Below, piece after piece: positions 48,458-59,864 of a stretch of 64,000 bases of DNA. Numbering within the stretch: the first letter of the stretch is position 1; every line of letters starts with the position of its first letter. The translations under genes were made by a program, and so were the position numbers. Below the pieces are notes generated by a model, which saw only the letters and a list, made by a program, of their open reading frames with translations, was not told where the DNA came from and searched no databases. Source of the DNA: Salvelinus alpinus (taxonomy: Eukaryota > Chordata > Actinopteri > Salmoniformes > Salmonidae); contig NC_092087.1 of assembly GCF_045679555.1 (NCBI RefSeq), positions 21,691,925 to 21,755,924 on the forward strand, given 5' to 3'.

Positions 48458-49565
48458 CAGTGAGCTCCCAAAGTGTTGTGACAATTAATTTTTTGTTTTG
48501 TTTTGGCTCTGTTCTCCAAGACTTTGAAGATGAAATGATACAATGACTATGAGGTTAAAGTGCAGACTGTCAGCTTTAATTTGAGGGTATTTTCATCCAT
48601 ATCATTTGAAACAGTTTAGAAATTACAGCACTTTCTGTACATAGTCCCCCCATTTTAGGGGACCAAAAGTATTGGGACAAATCCACTTAAACAGTATGTG
48701 TATTAAAGTAGTCAAAGGTTTAGCATTTGGTCCCATATTTTCACGCCCTGACCTTAGTTATATCTGTTTTCTTTATTATTTTGGTTAGGTCAGGGTGTGA
48801 CGAGGGTGGGTATGTGTGTTTTGTATTGTCCAGAGTTTTTTGTATGTCTAGGGGTTTTGGGTAAGTCTAGGTATATGTAGGTCTATGGTGGCCTGAATTG
48901 GTTCCCAATCAGAGGCAGCTGTTTATCGTTGTCTCTGATTGGGGATCATATTTAGGTTGCCATTTTCCCTTTTGTTTTTGTGGGTTCTTAATCTATGTTT
49001 AGTTGCCTGTTGCCATATTAGCTTCACGGTTCATTTTGTTATTTTGTTCGTTTTGTTCAGTGTTCATTCTTTAAATAAAGAGGAATGTATGCTTATCACG
49101 CTGCGCCTTGGTCTCCTCCCTACGACGGCCGTGACACATATTCCTAGCACACAATGATTACATCAATCTTGTGACTCTACAAACTTATTGGATGCATTTG
49201 TTGTTTGTTTTGGTTGTGTTTCAGATTATTTTCTGCCCAATAGAAATTAATGGTAATGTATTGTGTCATTTTGGAGTCACTTTTATTGTAAATAAGAATA
49301 GATTATGTTTCTAAACACTTCTACATTAATGTGGATGCTACCATAATTTGGATAATCCTGAATAAATCGTGAATAATGATGAGTGAGAAAGTTGCAGACG
49401 CAAAAATATCATACCCCCCAAAAAATGCTAACCTCCCATGTTATTGTTATGGTAAGATATTGGTGCATCTGTAACTTTCCCAATATGGATGAAAATACCC
49501 TCAAATTAAAGCTGAAAGTATTCACTTTAACTTCATAGTCATTGTATAATTTCAAATTCCAAGAG
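48458..49565. mobile_element. Tc1-type palindromic element carrying a solo LTR
   Basis: The left end CAGTGAGCTCCCAAAGTGTT follows TA. The subterminal block 'gctttaatttgagggtattttcatcc' (48,573-48,598) recurs inverted at 49,488-49,514, so the element is a long inverted repeat. The right terminus is lost near 49,565. Its own DNA is 48,458-48,738 plus 49,142-49,565. Non-coding. Confidence 0.8.
48739..49136 (+). mobile_element. Solo LTR, 398 bp
   Basis: Starts TTTCACGCCCTGACC (TG mutated to TT) and ends CGGCCGTGACA, flanked by a perfect CATAT duplication (48,734-48,738 and 49,137-49,141). AATAAA lies at about 49,073-49,079. It has the palindrome 48,901-48,914 / 48,933-48,949 with TATTTA (48,949-48,954) at its foot. 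GTGGGTTCTTA follows at 48,980, 31 nt downstream. Confidence 0.92.
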
Positions 49566-49752
49566 AAGAAATACAGTAATAGAAAGACGACTGGATGGTT
49601 TTGAGTCATTCCCATTCCAAAGTGCAGAAAACAAAGATGTTCGAGTGACTTTCTGTAACATCTTTTTCATATCATTACAGTTTCGAGAACTATTTTTTAA
49701 CATTGGAATAATACAGATTTCTGTGCTATAGCAACATGAATGGGGCAACATA

Positions 49753-50186
49753 CACTGAGTGTATAAAATATCAAGAATGCCTATCTTTCCATGGCATAGA
49801 TTGACCAGGTGAAACTATGAACCCTTATTTGTCACTTGTTAAATCCACTTCAATCAGTGTAGATGAAGGGGAGGAGACAGGGTAAATAAGGATTTTAAGC
49901 CTTGAGACAATTGAGACATGGATTGTGTATGTGTGGTATTCAGAGGGTGAATGGGCAAGACAAGATGTAAGTGCCTTTCAACGGGGTGTGGTAGTAGGTG
50001 CCTGGCGCACCGATTCGAGTGTCAGGAACTGCAACACTGCTAGGTTTTTCACACTCAACTGTTTCCTGTTTGTATCAAAAATGGTCCACCACACAAAGGA
50101 CATCCAGCCAACTTGACACAACTGTGGGAAGGATTGGAGTCAACGGGAGGAGGGGGGGTTCAACTAAATATTAGGAATACTCAGTG
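49753..50186 (+). mobile_element. Tc1-like element, internally deleted
   Basis: The ends CACTGAGTGTATAAAAT and the inverse ATTAGGAATACTCAGTG are each bordered by TA (49,751 and 50,187). The left part contains the start of a transposase gene (EGEWARQDVSAFQRGVVVGA-like helix-turn-helix region, 49,940-50,005), then jumps to the right end. 434 bp, non-autonomous. Confidence 0.88.
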
Positions 50187-50188
50187 TA

Positions 50189-51404
50189 GATCATTTCTGT
50201 TCCATAAGCAAGTCTCTCATGTGCAGAACTGCTTCATTTGCTAGCAATTGAAAGGAGCCATTCAAAGGACAATGTAGAATATAAGGTAATCTTTTCAGTT
50301 TGTCTCAGCTGTTATTGCAACAGGAGGATACTCCTGTTGTTCTTTATGAAATACTGCCTACAGGCTACTCTAGGCCTACAGACCTAATGCAAATCTACCA
50401 AAAGTCTGGCGTTTGCAACAATATCCTGTTACCTGTATTTTAACTTTATTGTTGTTGATGTACAGTATGGTATGGTGTTTGCCTTCCTACTATATAGTTA
50501 GTGGTTGTCTGTCTTCATTTGTGTCCATATACCACATTCCAACATCAAAGAAAGTGTTCAGGAAAACAAAGACCAAGACTGTTTTGCAGTCAGTCAGGTA
50601 CAGTATGTTCCAACATACAGTAAGAAAGTTCGGGATTGGTGACCCCCCACGGGACGGTTGAGCTAACGTGCTCTAATGTGATTAGCATGAGGTTGTAAGT
50701 AACAATAACATTTCCCAGAACATAGACATATCTGATATGGGCAGAAAGCTTAAATACTTGTTTATCTAACTGCGCTGTCCAATTTACAGTAGATATTACA
50801 GTGAAAGAATGCTATGCTATTGTTTGAGGAGAGTGCACAGTTATGAACTTGAAAATGTATCAATAAACCAATTAGGCATATTTGGGCAGACTTGATACAA
50901 CATTTTGAACAGAAATGCAATGGTTCATTGGATCAGTCTAAAATGTTGCACATACACTGCTAAATTGCACCTCCTAAACTGGAATAACACATTGTGGCCT
51001 TTCTCTTGCATTTCAAATATGATGGAACAAAAAACACAACAAATAATTCATGTTTCTTTCTTTGTATTATCTTTTACCAGATCTAATGTGTTATATTCTC
51101 CTACATTGATTTCACATTTACATAAACGTCAAAGTGTTTCCTTTCAAATGGTATCAAGAATATGCATATCCTTGCTTCAGGTCCTGAGCTACAGGTAGTT
51201 AGATTTGAGTATCTTAAGAGGTTAAAAAATCACTGATATTTTCTTATCATATCGTTATCCTAAGGACTAGGCAGTCAGCCCTGTGGGCAGGTAAGGTCTA
51301 CCAGGTAAGGTCTACACCTAGGCCCATACAATGTGTAGGCTACAACTCTGTAATTACAGTAGCTGACTAGCTGCTTATGTAGGATAACATAAGGTCATAT
51401 GATA
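50189..51404. other. Intergenic, no gene seen
   Basis: No recognised repeat or exon. A short direct repeat 'ccaggtaaggtctac' occurs twice near 51,290-51,315. Confidence 0.4.
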
Positions 51405-51406
51405 TA

Positions 51407-53100
51407 CAGTGCATTCGGAAAGTATTCAGACCCCTTCCCTTTTTCCACATTTTGTTACATTACAGCCTTATTCTAAAATGGATAAAATATTATTCATTAA
51501 TCTACACACAATACCCCATAATGACAAAAAAAAACAGGTTCTTAGAAAATGTTGCTTACTTATTAAAAATACAAAACTGAAATACCTTACATACATAAGT
51601 ATTCGGACCCTTTGCTATGAGACTTGCAATCGAGCTCAGGTGCATCCATTTTCTATTGATCCTCTTTGAGATGTTTCAACAACTTGATTGGAGTCCACCT
51701 ATGGTAAATTCAATTGGTTGGACATGATTTGGAAAGGGACATTTAAGGTCCCACAGTGATAGTGCATGTCAGAGCAAAAACCAAGCCATGAGATTGAAGG
51801 AATTGTCCATAGAGCTCTGAGACAGGATTGTGTTGAGGCACAGATCTGGGGAAGGGTACCAAAAAACATCTGCAGTATTGAAGGTCCTCAAGAACACAGT
51901 GGACTCCATCATTCTTAAATGGTAGATGTTTGGTACCACCAAGACTCTTCCTAGAGCTGGCCGCCCGGCCAAACTGAGCAATCGGGGGAGAAGGGCCTTG
52001 GTCAGGGAGGTGACCAAGAACCCGATGGACAGAGCTTCAGAGTTCCTCTGTGGCAATGGGAGAACCTTCCAGAAGGACAACCATCTCTGCAGCACTCCAC
52101 CAATCAGATATTTATGTTAGAGTGGCCAGACGGTAGCCACTCCTCAGTAAAAGGCACATGACAGCCCTCTTGGAGTTCGCCAAAAGGCACCTAAAGGTGC
52201 CATGAGAAACAAGACCATGAGAAACAAGACCATGAGAAACAAGAGAAACAAGATTCTCTGGTCTGATGAAACCAAAATTTAACTCTTTGGCCCGAATGCG
52301 AAATGCCACGTCTGGAGGAAACCTGGCAACATCCCTACGGTGAAGCATGGTGGTGGCAGCATCATGCTGTTGGGATGTTTTTCAGCGGCAGGGACTGGGA
52401 GACTAGTCAGGATCGAGGGAAAGATGAACGGAGCAAAGTACAGAGAGATCCTAGATGAAAACCTGCTCCAGAGCACTCAGGACCTCAGACTGGGGAGAAG
52501 GTTCACCTTCCAACAGGACAATGTCCCTAAGCACACAGCCAAGACAACGCAGGAGTGGCTTTGAGACAAGTCTCTATTTGTCCTTAAGTGCTCCAGCCAG
52601 AGCCCGGACTTGAACCGGATCGAACATCTCTGTGGAGACCTGAAAATAGTTGTGCAGCGACACTCCCCATCCATCTGACAGAGCTTGAGAGGATCTGCAG
52701 AGAAGAATGGGAGAAACTCCACAAATACAGGTGTGCAAAGCTTGTAGTGTCATTCCCAAGAAGACTATTTAAAATATATATATATATATATATATATATT
52801 TCACCTTATTTAACTAGGCCAGTCAATTAAGAACAAATTCTTTTTTACAATGACAGCTGTAATCGCTGCAATAGGTGCTTAAATAAAGAACTGAGTAAAG
52901 GGTCTGAATACTTATGTAAATGTGATATTTTTGTTTATAATTTTCTAAAAGTTTTCAAAAATTTCTGAAAACCTGTTTTCATTAATGGCATTGTGTGTAG
53001 ATTGATGAGAGGGAAAAAACGATTCAATCCATTATAGAATAAGGCTGTTACATAACGAACTGTGTAAAAAAGTCAAGGGGTCTGAATACTTTCCGAATGT
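51407..53100 (+). mobile_element. Tc1-like transposon, near full length
   Basis: The left end CAGTGCATTCGGAAAGTATT after TA (51,405-51,406) and the inverse 'ggtctgaatactttccgaat' at 53,080-53,098 form terminal inverted repeats. The transposase region lies between. A (TA)n run and a SINE-type tail (52,795-52,855, 'tatttaactaggccagtcaa') interrupt the 3' part, adding about 100 bp. Confidence 0.92.
51926..52750 (+). pseudogene. Tc1-like transposase pseudogene with catalytic triad still visible
   Basis: GRPAKLSNRGRRALVREVTK (51,958-52,020) is the linker and second helix-turn-helix. 'ctggtctgatgaaacc' (52,257-52,272) is the first SDE motif. [19 protein letters not shown] (52,343-52,400) is the core. 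[12 protein letters not shown] (52,508-52,543) carries the second Asp. 'gacttgaaccggatcgaaca' (52,607-52,626) carries the third-motif Glu. All three acidic residues can be read, but in at least three frames, with a stop at 52,562-52,564 and a 'catgagaaacaagac' repeat at 52,202-52,250 (about three copies) disrupting the middle. Confidence 0.88.
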
Positions 53101-53215
53101 GGGAACAAATTATCAAAGCCAAAGCGTTAAATGTGTGTATGTTTTTCATAAATGTGGAGTCAATCTGGTTTGAGGGATACTGACACGGTTGACCAATGAA
53201 TCACCACAATAGTCC
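53101..53215. other. Intergenic, upstream of the sema3f promoter candidate
   Basis: Short unique stretch between the Tc1 element and the GC-rich region. Confidence 0.4.
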
Positions 53216-53290
53216 GGTCTGTTCTATCAGACTGATTATCTAGAGGCGGGAGGAATGGGCGGCGGCAGCTAAGGTACTTCCCGCCCCGTG
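53216..53290 (+). promoter_or_regulatory. sema3f: Candidate sema3f promoter (GC boxes)
   Basis: GGGCGG at 53,258-53,263 and TTCCCGCCCC at 53,278-53,287 lie in a locally GC-rich patch of otherwise AT-rich DNA, just upstream of the candidate 5' UTR exon. No clear TATA box. The start site is not determined. Confidence 0.4.
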
Positions 53291-53299
53291 GGTGTGTTT

Positions 53300-53738
53300 A
53301 ACGCAAGTGTAGGCATTGCATCCACCTGCCAACGCGTTTCCCCAGCAGTCAGGAGCGAATACACTTTTACCAGGAACACTTTCTGCGTGTATAGACGACT
53401 TTCAGACAAAGAGGAATACTTAAAATTGTCTGTTTTCCTGGATCTGTCACATTGGACTTGTCACAACTCGTCATTAAACTTTCACAAAATTGATTTGGAG
53501 AGACGTTTTCAGCTGCTCCTCATGAGCATTGTACTGGGCAGCAATAAACACACCGGACTCAGGTGTATCTCTAAAGACTGTCCTGCAACGGCACTCGGAT
53601 CTTATACATTTTAAACTTGGAGACGAGAGACGAGAGGCGAGAGGCGAAAGATTTCGTGAAATTTTGTTGGTTTTTTCGATGACTTGTAAAGTTGGACTTG
53701 GACTCAAAATTATTTGTGGAGAGTAAAGTGACAATCAG
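53300..53738 (+). other. sema3f: Candidate 5' UTR exon 1 of sema3f
   Basis: About 440 bp of unique sequence ends in a strong donor, CAATCAG|GTAATT (53,738/53,739). It contains short upstream ATGs, as is common in semaphorin leaders, and no long protein-like frame. It would splice to the acceptor at 58,060. The left edge is arbitrary because no start site is visible. The main evidence is the donor plus GC boxes plus position. Confidence 0.4.
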
Positions 53739-54295
53739 GTAATTATTCATAACGTTACCCTTACGAAAAAAGATTGCAGTCTGAGTGCATTATAACTGTA
53801 GTACCCTGCAGTTAGAGTGAATCATTACTGCAGTATGCTTCAAATACTGCGTCCAAAATAAAACATGTTTACTCTACTGTACTACTTGCACTTGTTAGTG
53901 CTTGCACTTGTTAGTGCAATATAACTGCAGTTCAACTGCGTCCAAAATACCACAGTCGACTCCAGTTACTGCACCTTTACACTTTTTTGTAAGGGTAATG
54001 CTTTGCATTCAAACAGCCTACAATGTGCACACAGCACTGACATTATTTACTGGTGGGTTACATTTGACATGTTGTTGCTCCAAAAGAGCTGTGGCAAAAT
54101 GTGTAATAATAAGTTCTGTACTGGCATACAACTGTTACATGTTGTTGATTAGGCTTAGCCTGTATGAACAACAGCTTAATGTGGGTAGTTAAATTAGGCT
54201 TTAATAATGTACATTTTAATTTAAGTGTGACAGCCAATGCTGGACACGTCGACTTTGTTATAAACGTGTATGTGTCAGTGAGTTTTACCATTTTT

Positions 54296-54514
54296 TAAAT
54301 ATTTTTAATTTAACCTTTATTTAACTAGGCATATCGGTCTTATTTACAATGAAGGCCTACCCCGGCCAAACACGGACGACGGTGAGCCAATTGTGCTCAG
54401 CCCTATGGGACTCCCAATCACGGCCGGATGTGATACATCCTGGAATCGAACCAGGGACTGAAGTGACCCCTTTTGCACTGAGATGCAGTGCCTTAGACCA
54501 CTGCGCCCTTCGGA
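54296..54514 (-). mobile_element. tRNA-derived salmonid SINE, antisense
   Basis: Reading leftward: A-box region (inverse of 'ccttagaccactgcgccc', 54,492-54,509), B box GGTTCGATTCC (54,442-54,452), body, then tail (inverse of 'taacctttatttaactaggc', 54,310-54,329). Same family as the 11.0-kb SINE; the tail is partly deleted ('ggcatatcggtcttattt'). Confidence 0.93.
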
Positions 54515-55469
54515 GGCAGTGCCATGCTTTAAAGGAGTTTTCTTTTTTTTCTGTGCTGGAACAACTAACGTTACCAGCTGCAGATCTATCTGACAAATTA
54601 GTAGCTTTATGTCGCACAACTCAACACAGGTAGTATTGATAATGAGTGTCTCCAGTTTTCAAAATAGCATAATATTTCAAAGATTGTTCACATTGATTCT
54701 GCAATAGCCTAGGTGTTTAGTCATCCACAAAGGTTATTTTGTCTCTGGTAAAAATGCACAAATCATTAGAAGCGCACACGTCTCTCTAAGAAAGCAATTT
54801 AGCATACCCACGCCCGAAAGAATGCAGAAAGTATGAAGTCCTAGTCTTAGATAACGATCCCAATAGCCCGCTGACTTTTCAAGCGCGGTTGCCGCTGGAC
54901 CAAGCAGACAGAGGGTGAGTGGCTAAAAGCGAGTTTTAATAGTGGTCTTTACCGTCTTTCAGACAGTAAATTATGCTCAACGTGGCAATTGTCTTGATTC
55001 ACGATACAGCAATAAGTCATGTTTGCTGTCAAAAACACATGCAAGTACTGAGAACAGACAATTAGGCAACACCTCTGACAAAATGCATTAACGAGGAACC
55101 GTCCACAATTATGTATTATTATAGGCTAGTCTGTCGACATGTGAACAAAAGGGCCTATCTAATGTAAAAGTGATGACATGCCAATGAACCGATGGGGTGG
55201 TTGGGGGATGAGATGCCTTAATGTAGGTGTCATGTTTATTATACATTTTCGATCCTTTGATGAGAACCATGCCAAGGCTACTGAGCTTCATTCCTATATT
55301 TAGCTCTAACGAATTTATGTTTATGTTTTCAAGTGTAGGCCCACGCTATTACACTGCTATTACACTTGTTGCACTTCAAGAACATAAAGAGGAAGACATT
55401 GGATCTGGACCTGTTAGATCATTTAATCAAATTAGAATTCCTAGGATATTGTACAAATGGAAAATCATG

Positions 55470-55472
<3 letters not shown>

Positions 55473-55524
<52 letters not shown>
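55473..55524. repeat. (GT)n microsatellite, about 26 units
   Basis: Short GT run followed by imperfect GTGTCTGT units. Confidence 0.98.
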
Positions 55525-55525
<1 letters not shown>

Positions 55526-56509
55526 GGTGTGTGTCTGTGTCTGTTGAAATGTTATTTGTAAATAGTTCATTGTTTAATTTAATTTGCTTGTGTGAAGGAA
55601 TCGCCCCCTGACTCAGAATAAACAGCTGCCCAGTTAACAAATTGTCCACAAATAGCTAAGGTTTGAACAGCTGGTTATACTCATAAATCCACCCTAACCA
55701 ACCCGTTTGGTTAAAGGATCTCTTTTGAGCTGTAGGCTCTGGCCCCAGCTCTCCAGCAGTCTGCATGTTGTGTTTGTGGTTGAAGTACCCTTTACACTGT
55801 GCTCACTTGCAATCGCATGCAGAGTGCTTGTATAGCCATCAAAATGTAAACATTGTACATTGATGATGTGTATTCACTGAATCCAAGGTGCATGGGATGT
55901 CATACCCTGGGCTATGGGACACAGAAACTGCCTGTTACAGCTGAAGTAATAGCGCTATAGCTCCTTGGCTGTGGGAATCAGGATAATGTGAAGGTTGACA
56001 GTGTCCATAAGAGCAGGGCACTGTATCTATTAGATGGCATGAGCCTGTTGGCCAAGCCTGAACATCCATGGATCCGTGCTTTATTATGGTGCACATAACC
56101 ACAGTGGCATCTGCCCTACAATGTTAAAGCCATGAAATAAGACTAATAATAAGGCTTACCCTAGATTTGAGTTTGGCAGTTCTTTTGTTGTTGTATCAAG
56201 TCTAGGCAACACGTACTACCCTTAAAGGGGCAGTGCAGTCGAAACTTGATTTCCTGCGTTTTATATATATTTCCACACTATGAGGTTTGGAATAATACAG
56301 CTTGTTTGCATGGGTGTTTTTTTGTTGTTGTTGGAGTTAATAGGCCAATAACAAAGAGAGTTTGCCCTCCTCTCTGCCAATAACAGCCAGGTTTCAGGTT
56401 ACATATCCCTCCCATTAGGCTCGTCCAATTAGACCCCTAACTCAGGCCACGCCCAGACATTTCTAGCAAAATTGTTGCTTGAAAAATAGCTTTTTGCTAA
56501 GAAGCTATT

Positions 56510-57332
56510 TGTAACCCTTGTCGTGGTTGGAAGAAGAGGAGGACCAATGCGCAGCGTGGTAAGTGTCAATATTGTTTTAATATGAAATAATGAACACTGA
56601 ACAAAAACAAGAACACGACAAACGAACACTCCTGTACGGTGAAACAAAAACACAGAACAGAAAATAATCACCCACAACACACAATGAAAAACAGGCTACC
56701 TAAATATGGCTCCCAATCAGAGACAACGACTGACACCTGCCTCTGATTGAGAACCATACTAGGCCAAACACATAGAAATAGAACAATAGAACAAAACATA
56801 GAAAAAACAACATAGAATGCCCACCCCAACTCACGCCCTGACCAAACTAAAATAAAGACATAACAAAGGAACTAAGTGTCAGGACCCGGTGCGAGAAACA
56901 GTCACTAAATCGGCAGAACCCAGAAGATGAGGCAGACACAGCAGTACTAGAGATGGTGGTTTAATAAAAAATAGATATCTTCCAAAATACAAAGAAAATC
57001 CACAAAGTGGTAAAAACAGCAAGGGAAAAACAAACCTCAAAAGACTAATCCAAAATACAAAAGAACAAAACCAGAGAACCTCTGGAAAATCCAACAAGAG
57101 AAAAATATATGTTCACAACAAGGCTGGGGCTGGGTGCTAACATACAAACACTGAGCAAGGAACTGAGGAACACACAGGGATTAAATACTAACAAGGGAAC
57201 GACATACAGGTGCAAACAATAATTAGAGCAAGGGAAAAACAAAAGGTACAAAAAAGGTGCAATGGGGACATCTAGTGACAAAAAACCAGAACAGTCCTGG
57301 CCAAAACCTGACACTAAGGTCAGAACGTGACA
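56510..57332 (-). mobile_element. Solo LTR (381 bp of its own), interrupted by another solo LTR
   Basis: Ends TGTAACCCTTG and AACGTGACA, with a perfect CTATT duplication (56,505-56,509 and 57,333-57,337). It carries the U3 palindrome (56,705-56,722 / 56,741-56,758), TATTTA on - (56,701-56,706) and the predicted start GTGGGTGATT (56,666-56,675), the same ten bases as in the 31.2-kb LTR. Confidence 0.92.
56877..57313 (-). mobile_element. Inner solo LTR, 437 bp
   Basis: TGTCAGGACCC...CCTGACA, flanked by a perfect CTAAG duplication (56,872-56,876 and 57,314-57,318). A different family from its host. The orientation is uncertain but suggested by TTTATTAAACC-type sequence on the - strand near 56,965. 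Confidence 0.9.
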
Positions 57333-58060
57333 CTATTTTTTATAATTTTTTACCATTTAATTGAAAACAATCACAGTAAGGTACATAATTGTTACCCAGA
57401 AATGATTTGATATTGAGATAAAAATGGCTGCATTGGACCATTAATAAATCATGCAGTATTCTGCTTACCCTTTATAACTTGAGTGTATTGCCCATTCCTT
57501 TTAGGTATGGCTCCATTGCTACATTTGATCACAATGTTATTACAGTTTCAATCAACAATCCCAGTGGTTCTGGTAAGACTGGTTGATTTTATCTTCAATA
57601 CTGTATTCTATTTTGTAGAGGTGAGATTACACCAGTGACACGATTTTTTTCACTCTGGATTGTGTGAAGACAAGGTATAACCTTACATTAGGTGACTACA
57701 TAATTACAGAGTAGTGCACAGGGTTTGTGATCTTGAAAGAGGAATGTGTTTGGTGGGACGGACTAGAAGATAACAGCATATTCTTGCACAAGAGGCAGGG
57801 AACAATGGAGGAGACCAGCTTGATTTTCCCATCATTTTGTCACGCATACATAAAGGTAAAATATGACTCTGGCCAAATGGAATTGGATTCTCTACTTTGG
57901 AAAGGTCCAATGGTCTGGGTGTAATCCCTAAACATCAGTGATGGAACATCAGATGTTCACAGCTCTCAAAAAGAAGCTATCATCGTAAATACCACTGTGT
58001 AATACTTTTAGCAGCTAACGTTTATCAAATGTTTAATTGTTAACCTCTTCTTCCCTCCAG

Positions 58061-58216
58061 TGTTCTGTGATTGTTCTTTACCTGGAGGTTGGTTCACCAT
58101 GCTGTTGGCAGGTCTGTGGACGGTCCACATGCTCCTGGCCCTGGTTGTCGGGGCTCTGTGCAATCACAACATCAACGACCCTCATGCTTCACCCCGCGTC
58201 TTCATCTCCTTCAAAG
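58061..58216 (+). other. sema3f: sema3f exon 2 (end of 5' UTR and first coding exon)
   Basis: Acceptor 'taacctcttcttccctccag' (ends 58,060) and donor AAAG|GTGAGA (58,216/58,217), both strong. 38 nt of 5' UTR precede the ATG. Confidence 0.75.
58099..58216 (+). CDS. sema3f: Class-3 semaphorin, first coding exon, likely sema3f
   Basis: Secreted axon-guidance ligand; class-3 semaphorins act through neuropilin-plexin receptors. The exon encodes 39 residues plus the first base of codon 40. It begins MLLAGLWTVHMLLALVVGAL, a typical signal peptide with cleavage likely near residue 21-24, and ends SPRVFISFK. The split codon G|.. is consistent with Glu, giving the SFKEL start of the sema domain where class-3 genes have their first coding-exon junction. 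The start M-L-x-A-G-L and the PRV-x-x-SFKE motif fit SEMA3F better than the other class-3 members I can recall. The context ACC-ATG-C is acceptable. The next exon is not in the window. Duplicate sema3f genes are expected in salmonids; which copy this is cannot be told. Confidence 0.75.
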
Positions 58217-59856
58217 GTGAGAAGCAAACATCTCTGGTCTACCCCCTAGTGGTTTCTATCTGGAGTCTTGAATTCATCTAGTTCTCTCCTCTAATAGCTT
58301 CCTCCCGTTGTGTGGCATCATTAAAAGAATCACCGCATTTTCTGTTTTCTACTGCTCTGCACTGAGTGTGCACCCTTTGTGTGACTGATGATATCATAAT
58401 CAGATAAATGGGATGATTCTGGCCTTGATAAGTGCTCTAGATTCCATAGGAAGAACTTACAGCATAGTCATGAGTCATGTTGCACCGCAGATCCGTCATA
58501 GTGACCACTAACAAATCATGCGATTCTAATTTGCTTCCTCTCTTAAACATTCTGGCAGGGTCATTCTCAGCAACTGCTTCCACTTTACTATATTGAACGA
58601 ATAATTAAAAACATAAACAAAGGAGGAAAAAAAGCTTACAGTTGAGGTTAACAAAGACAACAGTATATTTTTTAGAACAATTTTCCCTCTGATACAGAAT
58701 GCTAGTTATAAGGTGTCCTTGAATCAACATGATTACATTCTCTGATGTTTTTGTAATGGAGAAGGAACAGTCTAAAGGTGAAAGTGATGCATTAAAAAGA
58801 CTTTGCCTGTAGAATATTAGCATGTAATGATAACACTATCATGGTCATTATCAGATCAGGGGTCCCTCTACAGAATGACACATCTCAGGGCTTTGTTCAT
58901 GCACTTCAGTGGCCATGTAGATGAGGTGGGGTAGGGCTTGGGGGTTGTGGGGTTTGGAGGGAGCGTGTAGCAGGTATTACTGAGATCAAATTGCCTGGTT
59001 CAACCAAGCAGAGCGCTGTTTGTCCCTAAGGTCTGTCCCTCTCTCCAATCTAGCCTGCGATTAGCAGCCGTAGCAGCGCTAAGGGACTGAGCAGTGCCCC
59101 TGTTTGCTTTGGCTTCCATTTCCCAGGACTCCTGGGCTGGCACAGTTCAATATTAAAGGTTCTTTCCCTCTTTAATCAAGTCAGATTTAACACATCACTG
59201 AACACGTATCCAGAGCTCAGCATTTCTTTCATTATTTTTTCCCCAAATATCAATATACACAGTTCTCTAGTTGAATATCTTCAAATATATTGCTTTTACT
59301 CGACTGCATCAACAAAGTTGGTCTTTTCGTTTTTCGGTTGATTGTTTTTCTCAGAATGGATTTTTTTTAAATTATTTAAAATATTCTCCGAAGTGTGTCG
59401 TTTGAAATTGTGGCCTGCTCTTTATTCACCTGCAATACTTTTTTGGCAAATCCAGCAGTATTGTTTGCTGATGAGCAGACACAGAGGAGAACCTGGCTCT
59501 CTTGCTTACCTGTTTGTTTTGCTACCCAGTCATGATGCATTTCACAGTCTACTGACTCTGCTTTTCTCCTAAGCTCTGGAGAGAGCCTTTTCCCCCTTCA
59601 ATATTGTGATTCACCCACTTAATTGCTTTTCTAGTACCTTGTAAACCCCACATTGACAAAGCAGCTGCACTTTCCACCTTGCATTATAGTGTTTTAATTA
59701 TTCACTACAGTTTCAGTGATGCATTTACTATTGACTGGCGATGTAGGTTATTTTTATAGATCGTACTTACTAACTAGATTTTTAGCAACAAGTTTGAGAT
59801 TTCTCTTTATGGCACCCTTTGATGTTTTGGCTATGGGCTTTGACACAGCATAACAT
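58217..59856 (+). other. sema3f: sema3f intron, no repeat recognised
   Basis: Unique intronic sequence after the donor at 58,217; no further semaphorin exon could be found here. Confidence 0.55.
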
Positions 59857-59864
59857 TTATATTG

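Larger units (their letters stand above)
56226..57440. mobile_element. MITE with GGNCCA-type ends, carrying nested solo LTRs
   Basis: Left end AGGGGCAGTGCAG and right end CTGCATTGGACC are inverted repeats, bordered by TTAA on both sides (56,222-56,225 and 57,441-57,444), which suggests a Harbinger-type or similar target. The element's own DNA is 56,226-56,509 plus 57,338-57,440. Confidence 0.72.
53739..58060 (+). other. sema3f: Probable sema3f intron 1
   Basis: About 4.3 kb between the candidate donor at 53,739 and the acceptor 'cttcttccctccag' ending at 58,060. It contains a SINE, a GT array and a nested MITE/LTR stack, listed separately. The stretches 53,739-54,295, 54,515-55,470, 55,530-56,221 and 57,445-58,046 show no repeat I can name. 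Confidence 0.4.
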
